This document shows, one piece after another, positions 54,643-62,600 of a stretch of DNA of 64,000 nt (positions within the stretch are counted from its first letter, which is position 1; the number at the start of each line of letters is the position of its first letter). The translations under genes were made by a program, and so were the position numbers. The stretch is from contig CAYVUV010000093.1 in the NCBI GenBank assembly GCA_964455095.1, forward strand, positions 1 to 64,000, read 5' to 3'. The notes under the pieces were generated by a model that ran no database searches, had not been told where the DNA came from, and saw only the letters and a program-made list of their open reading frames with translations. The stretch comes from CAYVUV01 sp964455095 (GTDB taxonomy: Bacteria; Desulfobacterota; Binatia; HRBIN30; CADEER01).

Positions 54643-54740
54643 GCCTAGCGCCTGGCGTTCAGCCGCGCGGGCCGAAACGCGTCGGCTCCCGCTGGTTGTT
54701 CGGCCCCGCGGCCCGCGTCGGCTGCAGCGCCTTGTTAGAC
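54643..54740 (-). repeat. attC site 1
   Basis: Minus strand: R'' GTCTAAC (54734-54740) follows the stop of the 54753-55559 gene; the arm CTGCAGCCGACGCGGGCC pairs with GGCCCGCGCGGCTG; the distal box is GCTAGGC, one mismatch from GTTAGGC. Confidence 0.75.
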
Positions 54741-54752
54741 CGACATCGAAGC

Positions 54753-55559
54753 TCAATGGCGCGTCGCATCAGTCGGTCCTAGATACCTGATCCTCCCGTT
54801 GGCGACCATCCAAGCGCCCAAGGAAGTTCCTACTGCAAAAGGCATTCTCTCATGGAGACTCAGGAACACATGGGATTCGTTCGGTGTGGGACTGACGAGA
54901 TTGGTCAGGAAGAAGGCCTTTGCATCCGGCGGCATGCCGGATCGATCGATGTGCATGCAGTCCTTTGACAGCGGGCGGTTCTCCAGGACCTGCTTGCCGT
55001 CAGATGAGACGACGATACGGAGTTGCCGACCAACCATTACGCGTCCCGGGACAGTTGTGGCTGGAAGGAGATACACGTGCCAGTCGTCAGTGGCACCGAC
55101 CGAATCCTGAAATACGACGGTGTTGTATTGTTCGGCGCAGTCGAGCGATGCACTGGCAATGGCGAGTTGTCGTGCCTCGAACGCCGACAACTGAATCGGC
55201 GGTAGGGGTTCCGGAGAAGCTAAGCGTTTCGCCGATGGCGTGCCCTCGGCGGAGAAAGAAACATCGTAGAGAGCCGAGTAGGTGCCAGCAGTTTCGCCGA
55301 CGAATCGAACGACAATCCCTTCGGGGCTCGGCACCGTGATCCAACCCAGGACGCCGGTCTCGTTCGATGGAGTGACGCCAATGCGTATCAGCTGGTCAGT
55401 AGCCTCCGCTGCGGCGGCATCGTGAACGAGGATCATCTGACCGAGGCGCTCGGCCTCCGCGATCTCTGGGTCCGTTCCGGGAGGCGGTCTGTGTGCAATC
55501 GGCCGGGGGCTGCACCCTGCGAGCGCGATCGCGAGCATCCCTGCGACTACTCGCTTCAT
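54753..55559 (-). CDS. Cassette gene: lipoprotein of unknown function
   Basis: 268 residues. The signal peptide MKRVVAGMLAIALAGC has the lipobox LAGC with Cys16. The rest is a beta-rich soluble protein (GWITVPSPEGIVVRFVGE, LPATTVPGRVMVGRQL) without a recognised family. The stop is 13 bases from attC 1, so it is the cassette gene of that unit. No promoter can be seen; cassettes rely on array transcription or their own. Confidence 0.75.
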   Translation of the reverse strand: MKRVVAGMLAIALAGCSPRPIAHRPPPGTDPEIAEAERLGQMILVHDAAAAEATDQLIRIGVTPSNETGVLGWITVPSPEGIVVRFVGETAGTYSALYDVSFSAEGTPSAKRLASPEPLPPIQLSAFEARQLAIASASLDCAEQYNTVVFQDSVGATDDWHVYLLPATTVPGRVMVGRQLRIVVSSDGKQVLENRPLSKDCMHIDRSGMPPDAKAFFLTNLVSPTPNESHVFLSLHERMPFAVGTSLGAWMVANGRIRYLGPTDATRH

Positions 55560-55570
55560 TGGGTTGAGAG

Positions 55571-55670
55571 GTCTAACGCCTGGCGCTCAGCCGCGCGGGC
55601 CGCACCGCACCGGTTCCCTTCGATTCGCTCGGCCCCGCGGCCCGCGTCGGCTGCAGCGGCTCAGTTAGGG
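55571..55670 (-). repeat. attC site 2
   Basis: The inverse core CCCTAAC (plus-strand GTTAGGG at 55664-55670) overlaps the stop of the 55661-56104 gene; the other core is GTTAGAC (55571-55577). The arms GCTGCAGCCGACGCGGGCC and GGCCCGCGCGGCTGAG pair. Confidence 0.75.
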
Positions 55671-56104
55671 GCCTGATCATAGGGTCGCCTTTCGAGGTTG
55701 TAGAGCATACCGCCCGGTGGCGCGGAAGGATCTTCGATACCGCCTCGGAGCTCTACACGAACATCGAGGTCCGCGACTTTCGTCGATGGTCGCTCCAAGG
55801 CGGCCGATTGGGTTTGCAGATACTCCACACGCACCAGGTCTGACGACACCCAGCGAAGATTCGCGCCGTACGCAGAGTCGTTCCGGGTCGTTCCGTAGAG
55901 GAAGGCTGCGCGGTCTGCCCAGCGCCACGAAGCACCCACCGGAAGCACGTACACTTCGTACCCGAATGACGTGGTCGCTCCACCGTTCGTCTCGACCAGG
56001 ACTGCGGCCGCCTTTCCGGACGGCGACGGAACCCTGGATACCTCGTGACTGCACGCACAGGCGCCGACTAGCAACGCCACAACCAATGTCCGAACGTCGT
56101 ACAT
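55661..56104 (-). CDS. Cassette gene: putative lipoprotein
   Basis: 147 residues with a short hydrophobic start and a GAC lipobox-like ending near Cys16-18, then the soluble VPSPSGKAAAVLVETNGGAT stretch and GYEVYVLPV. The stop codon TGA lies inside attC 2 (CCCTAACTGA), a typical cassette arrangement. Similar small lipoproteins are frequent in cassettes. Function unknown. Confidence 0.7.
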   Translation of the reverse strand: MYDVRTLVVALLVGACACSHEVSRVPSPSGKAAAVLVETNGGATTSFGYEVYVLPVGASWRWADRAAFLYGTTRNDSAYGANLRWVSSDLVRVEYLQTQSAALERPSTKVADLDVRVELRGGIEDPSAPPGGMLYNLERRPYDQAPN

Positions 56105-56113
56105 CCCCTGGGC

Positions 56114-56173
56114 GCCTAACGCGGGCGCTGAGCCGCGCCGTCTTTCGGCGTCGGCTCCAGCGGGTTGTTCGGC
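56114..56173 (-). repeat. attC site 3 (short)
   Basis: A compact site of about 60 bases: GCCGAAC (56167-56173) and GTTAGGC (56114-56120) flank GCTGGAGCCGACGCCG and its complement CGGCGCGGCTCAGCG. It is translated as the C-terminal tail of the overlapping gene. Confidence 0.75.
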
Positions 56174-56487
56174 TGCGTCCTCAAGGCCCTGGCGATATCG
56201 CCAAGTGTCGTCCGTCCGACAGCGTCGAGGTAGGACGGCGGCTCCTGCGCAGAGTGCATCTCTTCAATCTCCACGCATTGCTTCCGAGCTTCCTCAACCT
56301 GCGCTGAGACGGCTCGAACGCTAGTAAAGTCGTCCCACTCGCTGGCCGTTGCCTCTCCGCGCAGGAACCGCTCGATCACGTCCGCGGCGCCTGCCGGCGT
56401 CAATTGAGACCGGCCGAAGTAGTTGAGCACGACGAAGAGGCCCAGCACTGCGACAACGAGTCCAGCGGCGATCAGCACGAACGTCAT
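56116..56487 (-). CDS. Cassette gene: one-TM protein with attC-encoded tail
   Basis: 123 residues. One N-terminal transmembrane helix (MTFVLIAAGLVVAVLGLFVV) and a soluble helical domain (SEWDDFTSVRAVSAQVEEAR). The last 17 residues, NNPLEPTPKDGAAQRPR, are the translation of attC 3; similar NxxLQPT-type tails are a known artefact of cassette genes lacking their own stop before attC. The natural end may be anywhere before this tail. Confidence 0.7.
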   Translation of the reverse strand: MTFVLIAAGLVVAVLGLFVVLNYFGRSQLTPAGAADVIERFLRGEATASEWDDFTSVRAVSAQVEEARKQCVEIEEMHSAQEPPSYLDAVGRTTLGDIARALRTQPNNPLEPTPKDGAAQRPR

Positions 56488-56508
56488 CTCTGCATTCCTC
56501 CACGAGTA

Positions 56509-56605
56509 GCCGAACGCCGGCGCTCAGCCGCGCGGGCCTCGCCGCGCCGCCTCCTGTTCGCCGTTCGGCTCCGTGGCCCGCGTCGGCTGCAGCGGCTTGT
56601 TAGAG
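56509..56605 (-). repeat. attC site 4
   Basis: CTCTAAC (56599-56605) and GTTCGGC (56509-56515) flank the arm GCTGCAGCCGACGCGGGCC and its complement GGCCCGCGCGGCTGAG. It closes the cassette of the 56612-57100 gene. Confidence 0.75.
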
Positions 56606-56611
56606 AGCCGG

Positions 56612-57100
56612 TCAATGCATGCATCCGACATACACCCTCGCGCGCTTGGCATACGCATCGGAATACGCGCGGCGTGCAACCTCAAGCATCCGACCGGACT
56701 CGCCCGACCCAGGTACGTTACTTGCCACCATCACGAGGTAGAGGCCCTTCGAAAAGCCTGTGTAGGCACTCGACCATTCCACACTGACGTAAGCGCCGTC
56801 ATCGTACCGTCCACGGGCAACGTAGCACGGGTACGGGAAGTCGCCTTTTCTGCACTCCGCTTCGGAAAAGGTCAGACCCGTCCGGTGATGGGGAGACAGT
56901 CCGCGCAGGTCGAGTCGTAGTCCGAGATTGACCGCTGCGCTCGTGGCCGCCTTGGCTGCCTCCTTGAAGCTGTGAGTCGACTTGATGACCACGAACTCCT
57001 TGTCCGCGAAGGGTTCGGCTTCGATGTTTTCCTCGGCGGTCGACGCGATTGCGGTTGAGAGAACGACAAGCAACGTGAGGGCAAAGCGACTCAAGTGCAT
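56612..57100 (-). CDS. Cassette gene: secreted hypothetical protein
   Basis: 162 residues. Signal peptide MHLSRFALTLLVVLSTAIAST, then a soluble domain with paired Cys (SEAECRKGDFPYPCYVARG) and a C-terminal Cys (YVGCMH), suggesting disulfides in the periplasm. The stop lies six bases from attC 4. No family recognised. Confidence 0.72.
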   Translation of the reverse strand: MHLSRFALTLLVVLSTAIASTAEENIEAEPFADKEFVVIKSTHSFKEAAKAATSAAVNLGLRLDLRGLSPHHRTGLTFSEAECRKGDFPYPCYVARGRYDDGAYVSVEWSSAYTGFSKGLYLVMVASNVPGSGESGRMLEVARRAYSDAYAKRARVYVGCMH

Positions 57101-57107
57101 GGCTGCT

Positions 57108-57234
57108 CTCTAACGACCCCAAGCTCAGCGACAGGCGGAGCGGGCGCGGCACCTGCCGGCGGGTGGAAAGGCGGTGGTGGTCTGCCGCAGGGGCCGTGAC
57201 CGCGGAGCCTGTTCGCTGCAGCGCATGGTTAGGC
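57108..57234 (-). repeat. attC site 5
   Basis: GCCTAAC (57228-57234) overlaps the TAA stop of the 57229-57558 gene; the distal core is GTTAGAG (57108-57114). The long loop (about 127 bases) carries GCTGCAGCGAACAGGC. A minus-strand frame translates part of it as NHALQRTGS, another attC-type tail. Confidence 0.72.
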
Positions 57235-57558
57235 CGCGTTCGTGACATGCTCGAAATGTAACTCTGCACAATCAAACTCAACTGGTCCTGTGTGAGCGAA
57301 GTCCATGAGAACGTGCCAACCGCCGTCCGGCAACTCCGAATACGTGATGTCCCAAGAGAGCGGGTAACCGCCAGCGCATTCCTCAAACGCCAACCCGACG
57401 CGCACATGGTGTGCGAACGTGCAAAGCAGTCGCGCCTGACGACCACCGGGAGGCAGAAGTGTGAACGCCAAGCTCATGTCGGGAAGCCAGCCCAGGCCAA
57501 CCAACTGGACGTCACCGCGTGGCAGCTTCTGAACTTCCTCTTTGGCGAGTGCGTGCAT
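57229..57558 (-). CDS. Cassette gene: small hypothetical protein
   Basis: 109 residues. Beta-rich with DVQLVGLGWLPDMSLAF, then HHVRVGLAFEECAGG and WDITYSELPDGGWHVLMDF, which looks like a small immunity or effector-like fold, but I do not recognise it. The TAA stop overlaps attC 5. The next core box lies 14 bases upstream of its start. Confidence 0.65.
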   Translation of the reverse strand: MHALAKEEVQKLPRGDVQLVGLGWLPDMSLAFTLLPPGGRQARLLCTFAHHVRVGLAFEECAGGYPLSWDITYSELPDGGWHVLMDFAHTGPVEFDCAELHFEHVTNAA

Positions 57559-58311
57559 GACGTGTGCAGCGGCCTAACACCAATTCGACGTCCCAAGGAA
57601 ATTGGCGACCCGAGCAACGGGTGCTGGGATTGCCGGACGGTCTCGCAGCGGCGGCCGAACGCATTTCATCGTCTTCTCGATAGCTTGGGGCGCCATCGGC
57701 TCCCTTGTGCAGACGGCGATACGAAGCATTGCTTGCTGGCTAACGTTCAACCGAACCCCCGGGCCAGACCCTCAGCGGGGCTTCGCACGCTAGAACGCTT
57801 AACTGCCGCTGGCCCATTTCCGCCGGGTGGCGCCTGCCGTGGAAGAGGATGAGCCCTTCGACAAGCTTCGGACGAGCGAGGAGCGATGTGACATATGCTG
57901 CTTCAGTGCGATGGCTGTAATGCCGCGTGCCGGATCGCTTCGCGGACTTGGTCGAGCAGTCCAGGCTTGCGGGTGGCTCGTAGGTCTCTCCCGGTTCGCA
58001 CACGGTCGCGGGCCCGACCGGCACTTGCACCCAAGCGGCGTATTGGCATCCATGCGGTTCGATTGGTTCCATCATGCGTCCCGCGCCACTGTGTGAGGAG
58101 TAGATAGTGGAGATGTTTGGCGGGTGTCAAACCTGACCGCGGCCGAGGTCGGTGCCCTTTCCCGCAGCCTGCGGCCCCCCTCCAGCGCGGTCTCACTTCT
58201 CCGGCGAGGTCTGACCAGCGCAGCTCGAGTTGTCTGCCGGCGCGCAACGTCGTTGCGCCGACTTCAACGGGTCTCGCGTAGATGCGGCCGGATCGAAGGG
58301 TAAGAGGCGCG
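57559..58311. other. Intergenic region at the CALIN edge
   Basis: Holds the core box at 57572-57578 and a REP-like relative at 57849-57880. Plus- and minus-strand frames here are short and lack conserved motifs. No supported gene. Confidence 0.5.
57849..57880. repeat. Diverged REP-like element
   Basis: TGAGCCCTTCGACAAGC with downstream TTCGGACGAGCG resembles the element at 6644-6690, though only the central CTTCGAC and flanking GAGC motifs are shared. Confidence 0.4.
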
Positions 58312-58889
58312 ATGCCCTCGGTCGCACTCCGTCGCTGGAAAACCGAAGGTGAGAGCCGGCTCGACGAGATCGCGGCTGCCCACGCCGCGGCCAGGCGGTC
58401 CAGGCGTGGGCGACGCTACGCGACACAGGAGATCAATCACGCCTATGCGGTTCTCCTGACATCGCAGTTCCAGCGCTTCTGTCGCGACCTTCACACGGAG
58501 GCGGTCGAGCACATCGTGGCCGGAGTTCAGCCGAGGGCCGTCCAATCGGTGTTGCGAACGCGGTTGCTCGAGGCCCGTAAGCTCGATCGAGGCAACCCGA
58601 ACCCGTCGAACCTTGGATCGGACTTCGGACGCCTTGGCTTGAGTTCTGGGGCGCAGTCCGTAGGTCGCGCGCGCGCGTCGGACCTTGGCAGAAGCTGCTC
58701 GAGGATCTAACGACATGGCGAAACGCGATCGCCCATCAGGATTTCCGCGCGTCGACACTCAATCCGCTGCCCCCGCTCCAGCTTCGCCACATCAAACGTT
58801 GGCGTTCAGCCTGCCGCTCGCTGGCGAAAGAGTTCGACGCCGTGGTCCGCGATCAAGTCGTCGCCTTGGTCGGGAAGCGTCCGTGGTGA
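58312..58889 (+). pseudogene. Frameshifted RiboL-PSP/HEPN-like protein
   Basis: From ATG 58312 the frame reads RGRRYATQEINHAYAVLLTS and later NPNPSNLGSDFGRLG. At about 58639 one base is missing: the other frame continues LEFWGAVRR and then KLLEDLTTWRNAIAHQDFR, ending RPW at 58887-58889. RNAIAH is an R-x4-H HEPN motif. The joined product would be about 193 residues. The second gene starts 11 bases later, so an operon is likely. An assembly error cannot be excluded. Confidence 0.7.
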
Positions 58890-58900
58890 TAGAAAGGGCT

Positions 58901-59422
58901 ATGAGCAAGGCGACGCTGATGACGAATCCGTCGGTCCCTCCGGTTGGCACGCTCGTGACGATGCGCTACGGCGCGTCGGAACTGGTAGCGACGGTCCTTG
59001 AGGATAGAGGTCCGTTGGGTATCGGCGGCCGCCATCTGGTCCGGGTCAAGTTCCTGCTTGAGGCAACCGAGGATGCGGTCGAGACGGAGGTTCCGGTCGA
59101 AGATCTGCGCCTCATCGCGCTTCCGAACGACCCGGCCGAGAAGAGGATCGGCGTCGAAGCTGTCGGCGATTCTTGGGTTGGGACCTACACCGCGCCCGAC
59201 GGTCGCGTCGCGGTCGTGACCGGAGAGATGCCGACGGAACGACAGGCGAAACGCGCGGCGCTGCGCTGGGTCCGCACGGGTCTCTCTGAGAAGGCCCAGC
59301 GCCCGTTCGTTCGCAGTCCAGAGAAAGCTTACGTCTGGAGACCCGACCCGCGCCACCCGGGCCGATACGCGGTCTTCCGTCATGGCAGACTCGGCGATGA
59401 GCTCGTCCGTGAGGCGGTATGA
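58901..59422 (+). CDS. Small hypothetical partner of the HEPN gene
   Basis: 173 residues from ATG 58901. Two parts are visible: a beta-barrel-like N terminus (GTLVTMRYGASELVATVLED, then RHLVRVKFLLEATED) and a C-terminal region (KAYVWRPDPRHPGRYAVFRH). No family recognised; the pairing with a HEPN gene suggests an immunity or regulatory role, but this is inference. The following 270 bases hold no supported gene. Confidence 0.62.
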   Translation: MSKATLMTNPSVPPVGTLVTMRYGASELVATVLEDRGPLGIGGRHLVRVKFLLEATEDAVETEVPVEDLRLIALPNDPAEKRIGVEAVGDSWVGTYTAPDGRVAVVTGEMPTERQAKRAALRWVRTGLSEKAQRPFVRSPEKAYVWRPDPRHPGRYAVFRHGRLGDELVREAV

Positions 59423-59689
59423 GCTCCGTGAGGTGGCGTCGCGAAAAGAGAGGCAACTCGTCCTTCCCCGGAACAGTAGTCTCTTTCTTCAACCTCGCCT
59501 GATCCGGCAAGGGACCGGACGCCGTAACCCATTCTTGGGTTGTTAGGGGGAGAACCGCGGCGGCCTATCCTTCGAGACCACATCGGAGCAGCGCCCGCCG
59601 TGGGATCTCCTTGACTCACCGGAGCGCATCCTTTACCCCCAGAGACGCTCGCAGCCGCCGCGGCCGCGCAGGGCCCGTGAGTCGCTTCC

Positions 59690-62600
59690 ATGCTTGGCAC
59701 CGTGCGATATCCGCCCGTCGCGCTGGCACTGACCGCGGCCGCATGTGCCGCGGCCGGCGTGGCGCAGAGCATGGCCGCGGAGCACGCGCTGTCGAGCCTC
59801 ACCGGCTTCGCGCTCGCCGCGCTGTTGATCGTTCTGGTGCAGCCGACGGAACCGCCAGAAGTCGTGAGCGCGGCGGCGGACCCGGCGTATCACGTGCCGC
59901 GCGCGGTGTGGTGGCTGCTCGGGCTCGGCACGGCGCTGAGCCTGAGCGCGGCGCTCGGTGTGTACTGGCGGGCGCGCGCGCGCGTGACGCACAGCCTGTG
60001 GGACACCGGCCTGATTCTCTACGTGGCGGCAGCCTGGCGGGCGCGGCGGCGCACGCCGGGCAGGCGGGTGGACTGGGCGACGCTCGCCATCATGATCGGG
60101 CTGGCGGCCTTCGCGGCGGTCCTGTTCGGCTGGCATCTCAGCACCATGCCGCCCGAGGTGCATGGCGACGACGCCGAGGTCGGGCTCGACGCCATCCGTC
60201 TGCTCGAGCGCTTCAACCTGTTCGAAGCCGGATGGTTCGAGCTGCCGCGCTTCCACGCCCTGCCGACCGCCGTCGGCGTATATCTGTTTGGCCCCACCCG
60301 ACTCGGGTTGCGCTTTCCGAGCGCAGTTCTTGGGATCGCCACCGTCCTGTTGCTCTTCGCGCTCGCGCGCCGGCTGTGGAACACCGAGGTGGCGCTGATC
60401 GCCGCCCTGCTGCTCGCCGGGCAGCGCTTCTTCATCCACTTGAGCCGCGCCGGGTATCACTACATCGACACGCCGTTCCTCAGCGTGCTGGTGCTCTATC
60501 TCTTCGTGCGCGTCTGGCAGGAGCGCCGTCTCGGCGCCGCGGTGTGGTGCGGCATCGTCCTCGGCTTCGGCGTGCAGACCTACTACGCCTCGCGCCTGGT
60601 ACCGGTGCTGCTGGCGCTCACCTTCGCCGGCTGGCTGGCGCGCGAGTGGTGGCTGCGGCGCGATCTGCGCGCCGCGCTGCGCGGCCGGCTGTTGCCTTTC
60701 GCCGTCATCGCCGTCGTCGCGATCGCCACCGCGGCACCGATCGGCGCCTACTTCGCGCACCGCTGGGAGGCGTTGTGGGAGCGCACCTCCGACACCAGCA
60801 TCTTCACCGACGCGGCGCGCGAGCACCTGTCGCACGGTTACGGCACCAAAGACATCGGCGCCATCCTGCTCATCCAGGCGCGCACGACGCTGTCGCTGTT
60901 CAACGCCACCGGCGACAACTCGATGCAGTACGGCTACAGCGCGCCGCTGTTCGACCCCATCAGCGCCGCGCTGTTCGTGCTCGGCACCGCGCTGGTCGTC
61001 GCCGGCGCGGCGTGGCGGCGCAACCAGATGTTGCTGCTGTGGACGGCCGTCCCGCTGGTGGCCGGCGCGATGTTCACCATCGATGCCCCGTTCTATCCGC
61101 GCATCAGCGGGCTGGTACCGTTTGCCGTGCTCATCGTCGCGCTTGCCGTGCAGCATCTGGTTTCCACCGTCCGCGCCGCCCTGCCCGGCTCGCTCGGCCA
61201 GCGCGCCGGGCTCGTGCTGGCCGCGGGCCTCGCGACGGCGATCGTCGCCATCAACGCGCAGACGTACTTCGCCGACTACGCGCCCCATCACCGCCATTCG
61301 CCCGCCCTCGAGATCGGGTTGTGGATCCGCGCCCACGGCGCGGGGCGCACCACGTACATGATCGGCGGCGCGCCGCGCTTCTTCATCCACCACGGCACGA
61401 TCAGCTTCCTCAGCTACGGCTACGCCAAACGCGACGTCGAGGACCTCGAACAGTTTCTGCAGCAAGAGCGATTCGATCCCGCTACGAGCGCCTTCATCAT
61501 CATGCCGGCCGGCGAGCCGCTCCTCGGGCGCCTGCAGCAAGCGGTCGGACCGCTGACGGTCGAGTCGCACTACAACATCCGCGACGAGATCGCGTTCTTC
61601 ACGGCGCTGCCGCAGGCCGACGCGCGGGCTGCCCCGGGGCCGGCGGCGGGCGCGGCGCATCCGGGCCCGCCGCTACCACCCAGCTGGCGTGGCTGGCGCC
61701 GCGCGTTTACCGTGCTGACCGGTCTCGCAGGGGTCGCCGCGCTGTTCTACGGCTTGCTCGGCATGGTACGGCAGCGTCGCGGCAGGGCTAAGGGAAAGAA
61801 CCCCACCCCGTACGTCGACGAGCTCAGCACGAGCCGAACCCCCGATTCCGAACTCATTGAGCGGGCGGCTCTTCGCGCGGCGGGCGTGCCGTCGCGCTGG
61901 CTGGTCGCGATGTTACTCGTCGCCATCGTCGCCGGCGGCGCCGGCATGCGGATGTATCGGCTCACCGAGTTGCCGGCCGGGTTCTACTGCGACGAAGCGG
62001 CGTTGGGCTACAACGCCTACTCCATTTTGAAAACCGGCCTCGACGAGAACGGCGAGCATTGGCCGCTGTACGTCTGGTCGTTCGACACCAGCTACAAGAA
62101 CCCGGTCTTCATCTACTCGTCGATGCTGCCGCTGGCGCTGCTCGGGCCGACCGAGCTGGCCGTGCGACTGACGGCGGCGCTCTACGGCAGCGCCACGGTG
62201 TTGGCGATGTTCTTCCTCGGCCGCGCCGTGATGGGCACCTGGGTCGGCTTGTTCGCCGCCGTGCTGCTCGCCGTCTGCCCCTGGCACGTGCACTTCAGCC
62301 GCATCGGTTTCGAGCTCATCACCTTTCCCTTCTTCTTCGCGCTCGGCGTCATCGCGCTGGTGCGCTTCCTGCGCGGCGCGCGCAGTCTGACGACCGCGGC
62401 GCTGTGCCTCGGCGCCGCGCTCTACACCTACGTGCCGGCCAAGCTGTTCGTGCCGCTGTTTCTCGGCGCCTTCGCCATCGTGTACCAGGACGAGCTGCGC
62501 CGGCGCTGGCGCGAGGTGGCCGTGGCGGCGGTCTTGCTCGCCGCCCTGGCCGCCCCGCTCGTCGCCTTCGACATCGCCCACCGCGAGCGCACCAGCGCCT

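Larger units (their letters stand above)
54643..57578 (-). mobile_element. Integron cassette array without integrase (CALIN)
   Basis: Five consecutive gene-plus-attC units all read on the minus strand, each gene ending at or inside an attC site. Sites share a GCTGCAGCCGACG-type arm and core boxes close to RYYYAAC and GTTRRRY. No tyrosine recombinase is encoded in the window, so this is a cluster of attC sites lacking an integrase, or the far end of an integron beyond the window. The cassette genes look small and mostly unknown, as usual. The right boundary is a lone core GTTAGGC at 57572-57578, either a damaged attC or an attI remnant. Confidence 0.8.

Noticed and set aside
57740..58075. Minus-strand 111-codon frame
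   Set aside because: Overlaps a REP-like element (ARPKLVEG-type translation) and shows no family.
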